7,274 bases of DNA, taken from positions 6,372 through 13,645 of the forward strand of contig DHFK01000186.1 of NCBI GenBank assembly GCA_002400365.1, given 5' to 3'. The notes below the pieces were generated by a model. That model did no database searches. It had not been told where the DNA came from and saw only the letters and a program-made list of their open reading frames with translations. The DNA comes from Anaerolineales bacterium UBA4826 (GTDB taxonomy: Bacteria; Chloroflexota; Anaerolineae; UBA4142). Shown piece after piece: positions 1 to 5,853 of the stretch. Positions within the stretch are counted from its first letter, which is position 1. Each line of letters begins with the position of its first letter. A program made the translations under genes and the position numbers.

Positions 1-155
1 AAACCCAGGGCGTGTGCCAAGTCAGATTTCCCCTGTCATGGCGAGGAGCGATCCTGAGCGGAGCGAAGCGGAGGCGAAGGGTTGCGACGAAGCAATCCCC
101 AAGTTACTTGGACGCGTAAGCGGCTTCGCTACGCTCGCAATTTGCGCGTTACGTT
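1..155. repeat. Gene-free left flank with dispersed-repeat sequence
   Basis: This stretch follows the dnaK stop codon and holds no credible gene. An open frame on the plus strand only translates repeat words such as RSDPERSEAEAKG. Bases 36-100 read as GTCATGGCGAGGAGCG, TCCTGAGCGGAGCGAAG and GCGACGAAGCAATCCCC. I recognise this as the style of an interspersed repeat found in many copies in some Chloroflexota genomes, but I cannot count copies here. The 12-mer TCCTGAGCGGAG at 52-63 recurs in reverse complement at 7245-7256. A 6-bp inverted repeat CCAAGT-T-ACTTGG lies at 99-111, and a short hairpin is possible around 115-135. No hairpin followed by a T-run is seen in the dnaK direction, so no intrinsic terminator is called. 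dnaJ may lie beyond the edge. Confidence 0.6.
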
Positions 156-2075
156 TTAATCCTTCACTTCCCGGAACTCGCCCTCCACCGTGTCCGAGCC
201 GCCCGGAGGCGGTGGCGTGCCGCCACCTTGCCCCGGTTCGCCACCAGGCGGTGGCGTGCCGCCGGTCTGCTGGTACATCCGCTCGCCAATCTTCTGCAGC
301 GACTGCCCCAGGTCTTCCGTTTTCTGCTTGATGTCCGCGACATCGCGCCCGCCCATCGCCGTCTTCAACGCCGCGATCTTGGGTTCGATTTCCGCCTTGA
401 CGTCCGCCGGCACCTTGTCGCCGAGGTCGCGCAGCATCTTTTCCGACTGATAGACCGCGCTGTCCGCATTGTTGCGGACTTCGACTTCTTCCTTGCGCAT
501 GCGATCCTCGTCCGAAAATTTTTGCGCCTCCTTGACCATCTTGTCAATCTCTTCCTTGCTCAAGCCGGACGATGCGGTGATCGTGATGTGCTGCGCGCGC
601 TGCGTCGCCTTGTCCGTCGCCATCACGTTGACGATGCCGTTCGCGTCAATGTCGAACGTCACTTCGATCTGTGGCACACCCCGCGGCGCGGGTGGGATGC
701 CATCCAGAATGAAACGCCCGAGCGTCTTGTTGTCCGCCGCCATCGGACGCTCGCCCTGGAGGACGTGCACTTCGACCTGGGTCTGCATATCGCCCGCGGT
801 CGAAAAGATTTGCGATTTCTTCGTCGGGATCGTCGTGTTGCGCTCGATCAACGGCGTCGCCACGCCGCCCAGCGTTTCAATGCCGAGTGTCAGCGGCGTC
901 ACGTCGAGCAGCAAAATGTCTTTGACTTCGCCGCCGAGCACGCCGGCTTGAATCGCCGCGCCGACCGCGACGACTTCGTCCGGGTTGATGCCCTTGTGCG
1001 GCTCTTTGCCAAAGTACCGCTGCACGACTTGCTGCATCATCGGCATGCGCGTCTGCCCGCCGACGAGCACGACTTCGTTGATGTCCGACTGACTCATCTT
1101 GGCGTCTTCCATCGCGCGCTTGACCGGATTCAACGAATTCTCGACCAGGTCGCCGACGAGTTGCTCCAACTTGGCGCGCGTCAGCGTCAGCGTCAGGTGT
1201 TTCGGTCCCGACGCGTCCGCGGTGATAAACGGCAAATTGATTTCGCTCTGCATCACGGTCGAGAGTTCGATCTTGGCTTTTTCCCCGGCTTCCTTCAAGC
1301 GCTGGAGCGCCATGCGATCCCTGCTCAGGTCAATGCCGGACTCTTTGCGGAACTCGCCCACGATCCACTGGATGACGCGCTGGTCGAAATCGTCGCCGCC
1401 AAGGAACGTGTCGCCGTTCGTAGATTTCACTTCGAACACGCCTTCGCCGAGCGACAGGATCGAAATGTCGAACGTGCCGCCGCCAAAGTCGTACACCGCG
1501 ATCGTCTCGTCCTTCTTCTTGTCGAGTCCGTACGCCAGCGACGACGCGGTCGGTTCGTTGATGATGCGCAGCACTTCCAGCCCGGCGATGCGCCCCGCGT
1601 CCTTCGTCGCCTGCCGCTGCGAGTCGTTAAAGTACGCCGGGACGGTGATGACTGCCTGCGTCACTTTTTCGCCGAGGTACGCCTCCGCGTCTTGTTTGAG
1701 TTTTGCCAGGATCATCGCCGAGATTTCCGGCGGCGAGTACTGCTTGCCGGCGAGTTCGACCCAGGCATCGCCATTGTGCGCCTCGATGATTTTGTATGGC
1801 AAGACTTTGCGCGCCTTTTGCACTTCTGGGTCGTTGTACTTGCGTCCCATCAGACGCTTGATCGAGAAAATCGTATTCTCTGGATTGGTGATCGCTTGGC
1901 GCTTGGCGACCTGCCCCACCAGGCGCTCGCCGGTTTTGGTGATCGCGACGACCGACGGCAAGAGCCGCGAACCCTCCGCCGTCGGGATGACGACCGGCTC
2001 GCCCCCTTCCATCACCGCCACCACCGAGTTGGTCGTTCCAAGATCAATGCCGACAATCTTTGATTTCGTAGCCAT
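156..2075 (-). CDS. dnaK: Molecular chaperone DnaK (Hsp70)
   Basis: This is a 639-residue ATP-dependent cytosolic chaperone that binds exposed hydrophobic segments, working with a J-protein and with GrpE as nucleotide exchange factor. Length matches the family. The ATPase domain shows IVGIDLGTTNS (7-17), ITVPAYFNDSQRQATKDAG (143-161), INEPTAS (172-178), DFGGGTFD (196-203) and VVLVGGQTRMP (335-345). The hydrophobic interdomain linker VKDILLLDV follows at about 384-392, then the substrate-binding domain and helical lid. The tail has a Gly/Pro-rich stretch (about 604-628) and ends REVKD, close to the usual EEVD-like end. The chosen ATG has AGGAG eight bases upstream. A GTG three codons earlier would abut that AGGAG, so it is unlikely. 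It is the last gene of the hrcA-grpE-dnaK operon in this window, 95 bases after grpE, with a hairpin between them. Confidence 0.98.
   Translation of the reverse strand: MATKSKIVGIDLGTTNSVVAVMEGGEPVVIPTAEGSRLLPSVVAITKTGERLVGQVAKRQAITNPENTIFSIKRLMGRKYNDPEVQKARKVLPYKIIEAHNGDAWVELAGKQYSPPEISAMILAKLKQDAEAYLGEKVTQAVITVPAYFNDSQRQATKDAGRIAGLEVLRIINEPTASSLAYGLDKKKDETIAVYDFGGGTFDISILSLGEGVFEVKSTNGDTFLGGDDFDQRVIQWIVGEFRKESGIDLSRDRMALQRLKEAGEKAKIELSTVMQSEINLPFITADASGPKHLTLTLTRAKLEQLVGDLVENSLNPVKRAMEDAKMSQSDINEVVLVGGQTRMPMMQQVVQRYFGKEPHKGINPDEVVAVGAAIQAGVLGGEVKDILLLDVTPLTLGIETLGGVATPLIERNTTIPTKKSQIFSTAGDMQTQVEVHVLQGERPMAADNKTLGRFILDGIPPAPRGVPQIEVTFDIDANGIVNVMATDKATQRAQHITITASSGLSKEEIDKMVKEAQKFSDEDRMRKEEVEVRNNADSAVYQSEKMLRDLGDKVPADVKAEIEPKIAALKTAMGGRDVADIKQKTEDLGQSLQKIGERMYQQTGGTPPPGGEPGQGGGTPPPPGGSDTVEGEFREVKD
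207..263 (-). repeat. 18-base direct repeat in the dnaK C-terminal coding region
   Basis: AGGCGGTGGCGTGCCGCC occurs identically at 207-224 and 246-263, offset by 39 bases (13 codons). On the coding strand it gives two GGTPPP segments in the disordered DnaK tail. The copies keep frame, so expansion or contraction would only change tail length. This is probably a local duplication. Confidence 0.85.
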
Positions 2076-2083
2076 CTCTATCA

Positions 2084-2088
2084 CTCCT
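2084..2088 (-). promoter_or_regulatory. Ribosome binding site of dnaK
   Basis: AGGAG on the minus strand sits eight bases before the ATG at 2073-2075. It touches an alternative upstream GTG (2082-2084), which decides for the ATG and a protein starting MATKSKIVGIDLG. Confidence 0.8.
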
Positions 2089-2095
2089 GTTTACA

Positions 2096-2170
2096 TTTAC
2101 GTTTCATATTCGTGTGCCGGGTGAGTGCCGAGTGACGGGAAGACCCTCGTCACGCGGCACACGTCACGCG
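2096..2170. repeat. Intra-operon repeat island with strong hairpin (grpE-dnaK junction)
   Basis: The grpE-dnaK gap is filled by related words (GTGCCG, GTGACG, GTCACGCG, GGCACACG). The plus-strand arm GTGCCGAGTGACGGG (2125-2139) pairs with CCCTCGTCACGCGGCAC (2144-2160) across a four-base loop, with one mismatch and one bulged base. The grpE stop codon lies at the island edge. TTTACGTTTCA (2096-2106) and the 17-mer at 2123-2139 both have close matches in the 4737-4790 island. No T-run follows in the transcription direction, so this looks more like an mRNA-stability or processing structure than a terminator. Its function is inference. Confidence 0.75.
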
Positions 2171-2698
2171 TCACTTTTTCTTCGCCACCTTGACCATCGT
2201 GGGTCTTAGCACACGCTCGTTCAGTTTATAGCCCCTCTGCAACTCCGCGATGACCATGCCATCCTCGTGCTGATCGGTTTCCTCGTGGATCACCGCTTCG
2301 TGCAAGTTGGGATCGAAAGGCTTGTTTAACGCTTCGATCGGTTTCAACCCTTCGGCTTCCAACGTCGCGCCCATCTTGCGCGCGATCAACATCACGCCGT
2401 CAATCCACGTCAGCCCGCGCAGGTTGTCGGGAATCGTCTGCCCCGCGCGATCGAAATCGTCGAGGATCGGCAAGAGCCGCGCGATCAACAGGCTGTTCGC
2501 GAACTTGGACAAATCGCTGGCGTCTTTTTCCGTACGCTTTTTATAGTTCGACAAATCCGCCGCCGCGCGCCGCCAACTATCCAGATACTCTGCCGACTTG
2601 GCGCGTTCTTCTTCCAATAGTTTTCTCAATTCCGCCACATCGTCCGGCGTCTCTATGGGTTTGGTCTCCTCTTGCTTTTCTTCGATTTCTTCTGCCAT
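2171..2698 (-). CDS. grpE: Nucleotide exchange factor GrpE
   Basis: This is a 175-residue cytosolic cofactor that speeds ADP release from DnaK. Sequence shows an acidic, charged N-terminus, a long coiled-coil region (about 19-65, with AELRKLLEEERAKSAEYLDSWRRA in two parts of heptad-like pattern), and RLLPILDDFDRA at 74-85. The C-terminal beta domain has the family signature FDPNLHEAV (128-136) and QRGYKLNERVLRPTMVKV (154-171). The length is normal for GrpE. The frame is open 26 codons further upstream, but those residues (MVARAVRFCRMLF...) come from an intergenic repeat island and are unlike GrpE. The ATG at 2696-2698 has a very strong doubled Shine-Dalgarno sequence directly before it. The gene lies between hrcA and dnaK in the canonical order, so expression should follow the CIRCE promoter. 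Confidence 0.97.
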   Translation of the reverse strand: MAEEIEEKQEETKPIETPDDVAELRKLLEEERAKSAEYLDSWRRAAADLSNYKKRTEKDASDLSKFANSLLIARLLPILDDFDRAGQTIPDNLRGLTWIDGVMLIARKMGATLEAEGLKPIEALNKPFDPNLHEAVIHEETDQHEDGMVIAELQRGYKLNERVLRPTMVKVAKKK

Positions 2699-2700
2699 TA

Positions 2701-2711
2701 CCTCCACCTCC
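2701..2711 (-). promoter_or_regulatory. Doubled Shine-Dalgarno of grpE
   Basis: The minus strand reads GGAGGTGGAGG, ending two bases before the grpE ATG. The distal GGAGG is eight bases from the start, which is ideal spacing. It settles the start at 2698 rather than the longer open frame beginning at 2776. Confidence 0.85.
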
Positions 2712-2723
2712 GAAGCAGTTTGC

Positions 2724-2800
2724 TTATGGCATATAGCGAATAGCATACGGCAAAACCGAACTGCCCTTGCGACCAACGGCTATACGCCATACGCTCTACG
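2724..2800. repeat. Repeat island at the hrcA-grpE junction
   Basis: The gap between the hrcA stop codon and the grpE ribosome binding site contains near-copies of one short word in both orientations: GGCATATAGCG (2728-2738), AATAGCATACGGC (2739-2751), GGCTATACGCC (2778-2788) and ATACGCTCTACGCTATC (2789-2805). GGCATATAGC (2728-2737) is complementary to GCTATACGCC (2779-2788) at 9 of 10 positions, so the transcript can fold into a long-loop stem. The island reads into the hrcA stop codon and into the false N-terminal extension of grpE. Confidence 0.7.
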
Positions 2801-3823
2801 CTATCTCCCGTACATCCGCGCCATCAGATCGTCGAGCAAACTCGAAACGTACCGCACCACGCCGATCGTCCGCGCGTACTGCATGCGCAGGGGCCCCAGC
2901 ACACTGACGACGCCGGTCGCTTCGCCGGGCAAGCCATAGCGCGAGAGGACCATGCTGTAATCGGTCATCTCGTCGCGCTGGCTCTCGCCGCCGATGACGA
3001 CCTGCACGCCGCGCTCGGGCGCCCATTCGCTCAACATCTCCTCGAGGAAATGCCGCTGCTCTAACATTTCCAACAGCGCCTGCATCCGCGCGATCGCCGA
3101 AAATTCCGGCTGCCGCAAAATGTCCACGATGCCATCGCGGTAAATCTCGTGCGACGACCGGTGGTCAATCTGCTGCATCAAGCCCACGACGACGCTGACG
3201 ACGCCAACTTCGAGCGGCGACAGCGCAAGGGAATACGCGCGAATCTGCTCCGCGCTCAGGCCGGCAAAATGATCGTTTAGCCGATTGGAAGTGCGCGCCA
3301 GTTCTTCCGGCGACAGCGATTGCGCGATCGCGAGCATCTGCTGCTTGACGGTGCCATCCTGCAAAACCAAAACGAGCAGCGCGACCTGATCGCTGATCGA
3401 GACGAGTTGCAGGTGCTTGAACCGGCAGCGCGTCGACTGCGGCGCGGTCACGAGCGCGGTGCTGTGCGACGCGTGCGCGAGCACCGCCGCCGCCAGCCGC
3501 ATCCACTGGTCCACGTCGAGCGTGACCTGATGAAATTGATGACGAATCATCCGCTGCTCGACCGGCGGCAACTCGAACTCTTCCATCAGCGATTCGACGA
3601 AATAGCGATAGCCCTTTTCGGTTGGCACGCGCCCCGCCGACGTATGCGGGTGCGTCAAGTAGCCGCTCTCTTCGAGTTCGGCAAGTTCGTTACGGATGGT
3701 CGCAGAACTGACGCCCATCCCACGCTTACGCAGCGTCTCCGAGCCAACCGGCTGCGCGTTCTCGACATACGCCTGGACGACGTAAGCGAGTATTTGTTCC
3801 TGTCTCTTGGTCAAATCTGGCAT
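2801..3823 (-). CDS. hrcA: Heat-inducible transcription repressor HrcA
   Basis: This 340-residue DNA-binding repressor binds CIRCE operators and represses class I heat-shock genes. In the family its activity depends on the GroEL chaperonin. The N-terminal winged helix shows LTKRQEQILAYVVQAYVE (4-21), GSETL (27-31), and the recognition part VSSATIRNELAELEESGYL (38-56), then PHTSAGRVPTEKGYRYFV (59-76), all hallmark HrcA sequence. The remainder is the GAF-like dimerisation region and ends GVVRYVSSLLDDLMARMYGR. The length is typical. The ATG (3821-3823) is 21 bases below a perfect CIRCE. The Shine-Dalgarno sequence is weak (no clean GGAGG), which may keep repressor levels low. It is the first gene of hrcA-grpE-dnaK and so autoregulates. 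Confidence 0.98.
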   Translation of the reverse strand: MPDLTKRQEQILAYVVQAYVENAQPVGSETLRKRGMGVSSATIRNELAELEESGYLTHPHTSAGRVPTEKGYRYFVESLMEEFELPPVEQRMIRHQFHQVTLDVDQWMRLAAAVLAHASHSTALVTAPQSTRCRFKHLQLVSISDQVALLVLVLQDGTVKQQMLAIAQSLSPEELARTSNRLNDHFAGLSAEQIRAYSLALSPLEVGVVSVVVGLMQQIDHRSSHEIYRDGIVDILRQPEFSAIARMQALLEMLEQRHFLEEMLSEWAPERGVQVVIGGESQRDEMTDYSMVLSRYGLPGEATGVVSVLGPLRMQYARTIGVVRYVSSLLDDLMARMYGR

Positions 3824-3844
3824 AAAACGCTCGACTTTCTTCGA

Positions 3845-3871
3845 TTAGCACTCTCAATCCAAGAGTGCTAA
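3845..3871 (-). promoter_or_regulatory. CIRCE operator (HrcA binding site)
   Basis: TTAGCACTC (3845-3853), nine-base spacer, GAGTGCTAA (3863-3871): a perfect match to the CIRCE consensus with no mismatch in either arm. It begins two bases after the -10 box of the promoter and should cover the transcription start, so bound HrcA would block initiation. As an inverted repeat it will also form a stem in the 5' leader of the mRNA. It lies 21 bases before the hrcA start codon. Confidence 0.98.
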
Positions 3872-3872
3872 G

Positions 3873-3901
3873 ATTCTACCACAAGAAAAAACACTTGTCA
3901 A
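3873..3901 (-). promoter_or_regulatory. Sigma-70-type promoter of the hrcA-grpE-dnaK operon
   Basis: On the minus strand a consensus -35 TTGACA (3896-3901) is followed by a 17-base spacer and a -10 TAGAAT (3873-3878), one base off TATAAT. The expected start falls near 3866, inside the CIRCE element, which is the usual architecture for HrcA control by the housekeeping sigma factor. The -35 box contains the TGA stop codon (3898-3900) of the upstream SAM-enzyme gene. Confidence 0.93.
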
Positions 3902-4719
3902 GCCGACACCACAACCTCGTCCCCAAACTGGATGCCGAGCAATCGTGCGGCGCTCCCCTCCCGCACGGCGATCTCCAAATGTCCGCTCGAGCCGACGAGC
4001 GCGAGTGGTTCGCCAGCCGCGACGGTGGAATACGCCGCCTTGACGCTGCGGATTGTCTTGCCGCGAATCATCACGACAATCCGCGCGCGATCCATTCCTG
4101 CCAGCATCTCCTCGCCGACGTCTGTGATGACATTGCCAAAGCGATCAATGTGCGCCACGCGTCCGACGATTTCGTTGCCCGCGCGCCAAGATGCCGCGCA
4201 CTGCGATAGCCGCACCCAATCGCCAATCGGCTCGCCCAGCGCTTCAAGCGGCACGCCGAGCGATAGGTGCGCGGCGACCGGCGCAAAGAGGTCGCGACCG
4301 TGGAAGGTGTTTGAGACGCGCGGCAGCCAATACTCGGGTCGGTTCAGGTGAACAGCGCGAACTTGAGATTGGAGATTAGAGATTGGAGATTGAATCTCCA
4401 ATTTCCAATCTCTAATCGCGAGCGTCAACACGCCATTGTCCGGCGCGACGAAAATCGTTTCGCCGATTTGAATGGCAATCGGTCGGCGCGCGCTGCCAAC
4501 GCCGGGGTCAACGACGACGACGTGAATCGCGTTGGCTGGAAAGTATTTGACCGCGTTCGCAAACAGAAACGCGCCTTGGGCAATGTTCTGCGGCGCGATG
4601 TCGTGCGTAATGTCAACGATGGTCGCGTGCGGGTTGATGCCAAGAATGACCCCTTTCATCATCCCGACAAATCCATCGCTCAAACCAAAGTCAGTGGTCA
4701 GCGTGATGACACGATTCAT
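3898..4719 (-). CDS. S-adenosyl-L-methionine hydroxide adenosyltransferase family protein (SAM hydrolase)
   Basis: This is a 273-residue member of the DUF62/SAM hydroxide adenosyltransferase family, relatives of fluorinase and chlorinase. They use an Asp-Arg-His-activated water to cleave SAM into adenosine and methionine. Motifs seen: ITLTTDFGLSDGFVGMMKGV (5-24), DITHDI (36-41), VVVVDPGVGSARR (67-79), VAPDNGVLTLA (91-101) and SNTFHGRDLFAPVAAHL (136-152). The likely triad is D71, R78 and H140, and D71-to-R78 has the family spacing of seven. Residues about 102-119 (RDWKLEIQSPISNLQSQ) are encoded by a palindromic repeat inserted in frame, lengthening the loop before the conserved His. The ATG has GGAG six bases upstream. 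The physiological role of this family is poorly settled. It reads toward hrcA, ending in that operon's promoter. Confidence 0.92.
   Translation of the reverse strand: MNRVITLTTDFGLSDGFVGMMKGVILGINPHATIVDITHDIAPQNIAQGAFLFANAVKYFPANAIHVVVVDPGVGSARRPIAIQIGETIFVAPDNGVLTLAIRDWKLEIQSPISNLQSQVRAVHLNRPEYWLPRVSNTFHGRDLFAPVAAHLSLGVPLEALGEPIGDWVRLSQCAASWRAGNEIVGRVAHIDRFGNVITDVGEEMLAGMDRARIVVMIRGKTIRSVKAAYSTVAAGEPLALVGSSGHLEIAVREGSAARLLGIQFGDEVVVSA
4365..4418. repeat. Palindromic ATTGGAGATT-type repeat inside the SAM-enzyme gene
   Basis: Tandem near-copies of GAGATTGGAGATTA run into their own inverse. The left arm 4375-4392 (ATTAGAGATTGGAGATTG) and right arm 4399-4416 are complementary at 17 of 18 positions, with a six-base centre. 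The composition is AT-rich compared with the surrounding GC-rich gene. It reads through without a stop or frameshift on the minus strand, giving RDWKLEIQSPISNLQSQ. The same word family recurs at 7204-7239. Confidence 0.88.
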
Positions 4720-4736
4720 GACAAACTCCGAACGAT

Positions 4737-4790
4737 TTTACGTTTCACGTTTTACGTTTTGTTTTCCCCGTCACTCGCCACTCGTCACAT
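4737..4790. repeat. Divergent intergenic repeat island
   Basis: Two word families sit side by side between the divergent SAM-enzyme and lipid-kinase genes. First come tandem near-copies TTTTACGTTTCACG-TTTTACGTTTTG (4736-4761), then CCCGTCACTCGCCACTCGTCAC (4767-4788, in two overlapping near-repeats). TTTACGTTTCA is shared exactly with 2096-2106. CCCGTCACTCG-C-CACTC matches the reverse complement of 2123-2139 at 16 of 17 positions. The island supplies the -35 region of the lipid-kinase promoter. No strong promoter for the SAM-enzyme gene is evident here. Confidence 0.75.
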
Positions 4791-4803
4791 TTTCCAGTAT
4801 AAT
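4775..4803 (+). promoter_or_regulatory. Probable promoter of the lipid kinase gene
   Basis: A perfect -10 TATAAT (4798-4803) lies 17 bases after TCGCCA (4775-4780), which matches TTGACA at four of six positions. It is in the correct orientation and about 70 bases ahead of the lipid-kinase ATG. The predicted start is near 4810. Confidence 0.65.
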
Positions 4804-4824
4804 CCCCTGCAACTCCGCTGTCAA

Positions 4825-4847
4825 CGCGCGCACCGCGAACGCGCGCG
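4825..4847 (+). other. GC hairpin in the lipid kinase 5' leader
   Basis: CGCGCGC (4825-4831) pairs perfectly with GCGCGCG (4841-4847) over a nine-base loop. The 9-mer AACGCGCGC is also directly repeated (4823-4831, 4838-4846). It lies between the predicted transcription start and the Shine-Dalgarno GGAGGGG at 4866-4872, leaving the latter free. No T-run follows. Any regulatory role is a guess. Confidence 0.45.
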
Positions 4848-4874
4848 CGGGGTTATAGCGTCCGGGGAGGGGCA

Positions 4875-5795
4875 ATGGCGAAGACGCTGGTAGTACTGAA
4901 TCCGATTTCTGGTTTAGGTCGCGCCGCGAAACTTGAGCGCTCGATTCAGACCGCGCTGCGCGAAGGTGGTCTGGCGTTCGATTGGGTACGTACGCAGGCG
5001 CCGCGCCACGCGATCGCGCTGGCGGAGCAAGCCAAGCGCGCGGGCTGCGAAACGATCATCGCGGTCGGCGGCGACGGCATTATCCACGAACTCGTCAATG
5101 GCATCCTACGCGCGAGCGACGGCAACGCCGACGGAACGCTGGGCGTCATTCCAGTCGGCTCTGGCAACGACTTTGCCAAGATGATTCCGCTCCAACCCGA
5201 TTGGCAAGCGGCAGCGCAGCGCATCCTCGCCGGCAACACGCGCTGGTTCGACGTGGGCAAGCTCACCGCCGACAAGCCGGCGGAAGGGGGCGGTGCCGCG
5301 CGTTACTTTGCCAACACCTTCGACACCGGCTTTGGCGCGCAGGTGTCCAAACATTCCCACATTCCGTATCTGACCGGCACAGCGATGTATCTCGTTGCCA
5401 TCCTCAAGACGCTCGCGGACTATGCCGTGCCGCGTCTCAAGATCGAATTCGCCGACCACACGATCGTCGAACAGCCAAGCACGATGACGGTCGCCGCCAT
5501 TGGGCGCTGTTTCGGCGGAGGTTTTTGGATCGCGCCGCAAGCGCAAGTGGACGATGGCTTGCTCGACATCATCATCGCGCAGGGCTTGGGGCGCGTCGGC
5601 ATTCTGCAATTGCTGCCGAAGGTGATGCAAGGCACCCACATTGGCGATCCGCGGATCCAGTTTTTCCGTTCGCCGCGCATCGTCATCACGTCACCCGATC
5701 CGCTCGCGGTCGAGGTGGACGGCGAAGTTCCCTGGGTGGACGCGCATCGGCTGGAAATAGAACTCCTGCCAAAACGGCTACGCGTGATCTGCTGA
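4875..5795 (+). CDS. Diacylglycerol/lipid kinase family protein (YegS/BmrU type)
   Basis: This 306-residue protein belongs to the DagK-catalytic lipid kinase superfamily, which transfers the ATP gamma-phosphate to a lipid hydroxyl such as that of diacylglycerol, at the inner face of the membrane. Seen in order: VVLNPISGLGRA (6-17), the nucleotide-binding IIAVGGDGIIHELVNGI (61-77, GGDGI where GGDGT is usual), GTLGVIPVGSGNDFAK (87-102), then the C-terminal beta-sandwich with FANTFDTGFGAQV (145-157), IAPQAQVDDGLLDI (219-232) and DPLAVEVDGE (275-284). The length is typical. The ATG has GGAGGGG just upstream. It is followed after 58 bases by a PlsY-type gene on the same strand, consistent with a role in phospholipid metabolism or lipid recycling. 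Exact substrate (diacylglycerol, phosphatidylglycerol, sphingoid or undecaprenol-like) cannot be told from sequence. Confidence 0.93.
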   Translation: MAKTLVVLNPISGLGRAAKLERSIQTALREGGLAFDWVRTQAPRHAIALAEQAKRAGCETIIAVGGDGIIHELVNGILRASDGNADGTLGVIPVGSGNDFAKMIPLQPDWQAAAQRILAGNTRWFDVGKLTADKPAEGGGAARYFANTFDTGFGAQVSKHSHIPYLTGTAMYLVAILKTLADYAVPRLKIEFADHTIVEQPSTMTVAAIGRCFGGGFWIAPQAQVDDGLLDIIIAQGLGRVGILQLLPKVMQGTHIGDPRIQFFRSPRIVITSPDPLAVEVDGEVPWVDAHRLEIELLPKRLRVIC

Positions 5796-5833
5796 CGCAC
5801 CACGCACCACGCCATACGTGCTGCGTGGTGCGT
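5795..5833. repeat. Inverted-repeat island between lipid kinase and plsY-like gene
   Basis: ACGCACCACGCA (5795-5806) and TGCGTGGTGCGT (5822-5833) are a perfect 12-bp inverted repeat. Each arm is itself a near-tandem of ACGCACC. The island starts at the last base of the lipid-kinase TGA stop. No T-run follows, so a terminator is unlikely. A GTG at 5818 inside it opens the downstream frame but is not a credible start. Confidence 0.85.
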
Positions 5834-5853
5834 GTTCCGTTGACTCTCTCAAG

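Noticed and set aside
14..331. Plus-strand open frame at the left edge
   Set aside because: Its N-terminal half translates the dispersed repeat and the rest is antisense to the dnaK tail.
228..2063. Long open frame (611 codons) antisense to dnaK
   Set aside because: It mirrors the third-position GC bias of dnaK, gives an arginine- and histidine-rich composition with no recognisable domain, and lies entirely opposite an unmistakable gene.
4365..4418. CRISPR-like or IS-end interpretation of the palindrome
   Set aside because: There are no regularly spaced repeats with unique spacers, no transposase and no target duplication evident; it is a single palindromic word cluster within a gene.
5795..5833. 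Intrinsic terminator after the lipid kinase gene
   Set aside because: The 12-bp stem is perfect but no T-run follows, and the downstream gene on the same strand begins 20 bases later.
5818..5853. Upstream GTG start for the PlsY-like gene
   Set aside because: It lies within the inverted-repeat island, lacks a Shine-Dalgarno sequence and adds residues unlike PlsY, whereas the ATG at 5854 leads straight into the first membrane helix.
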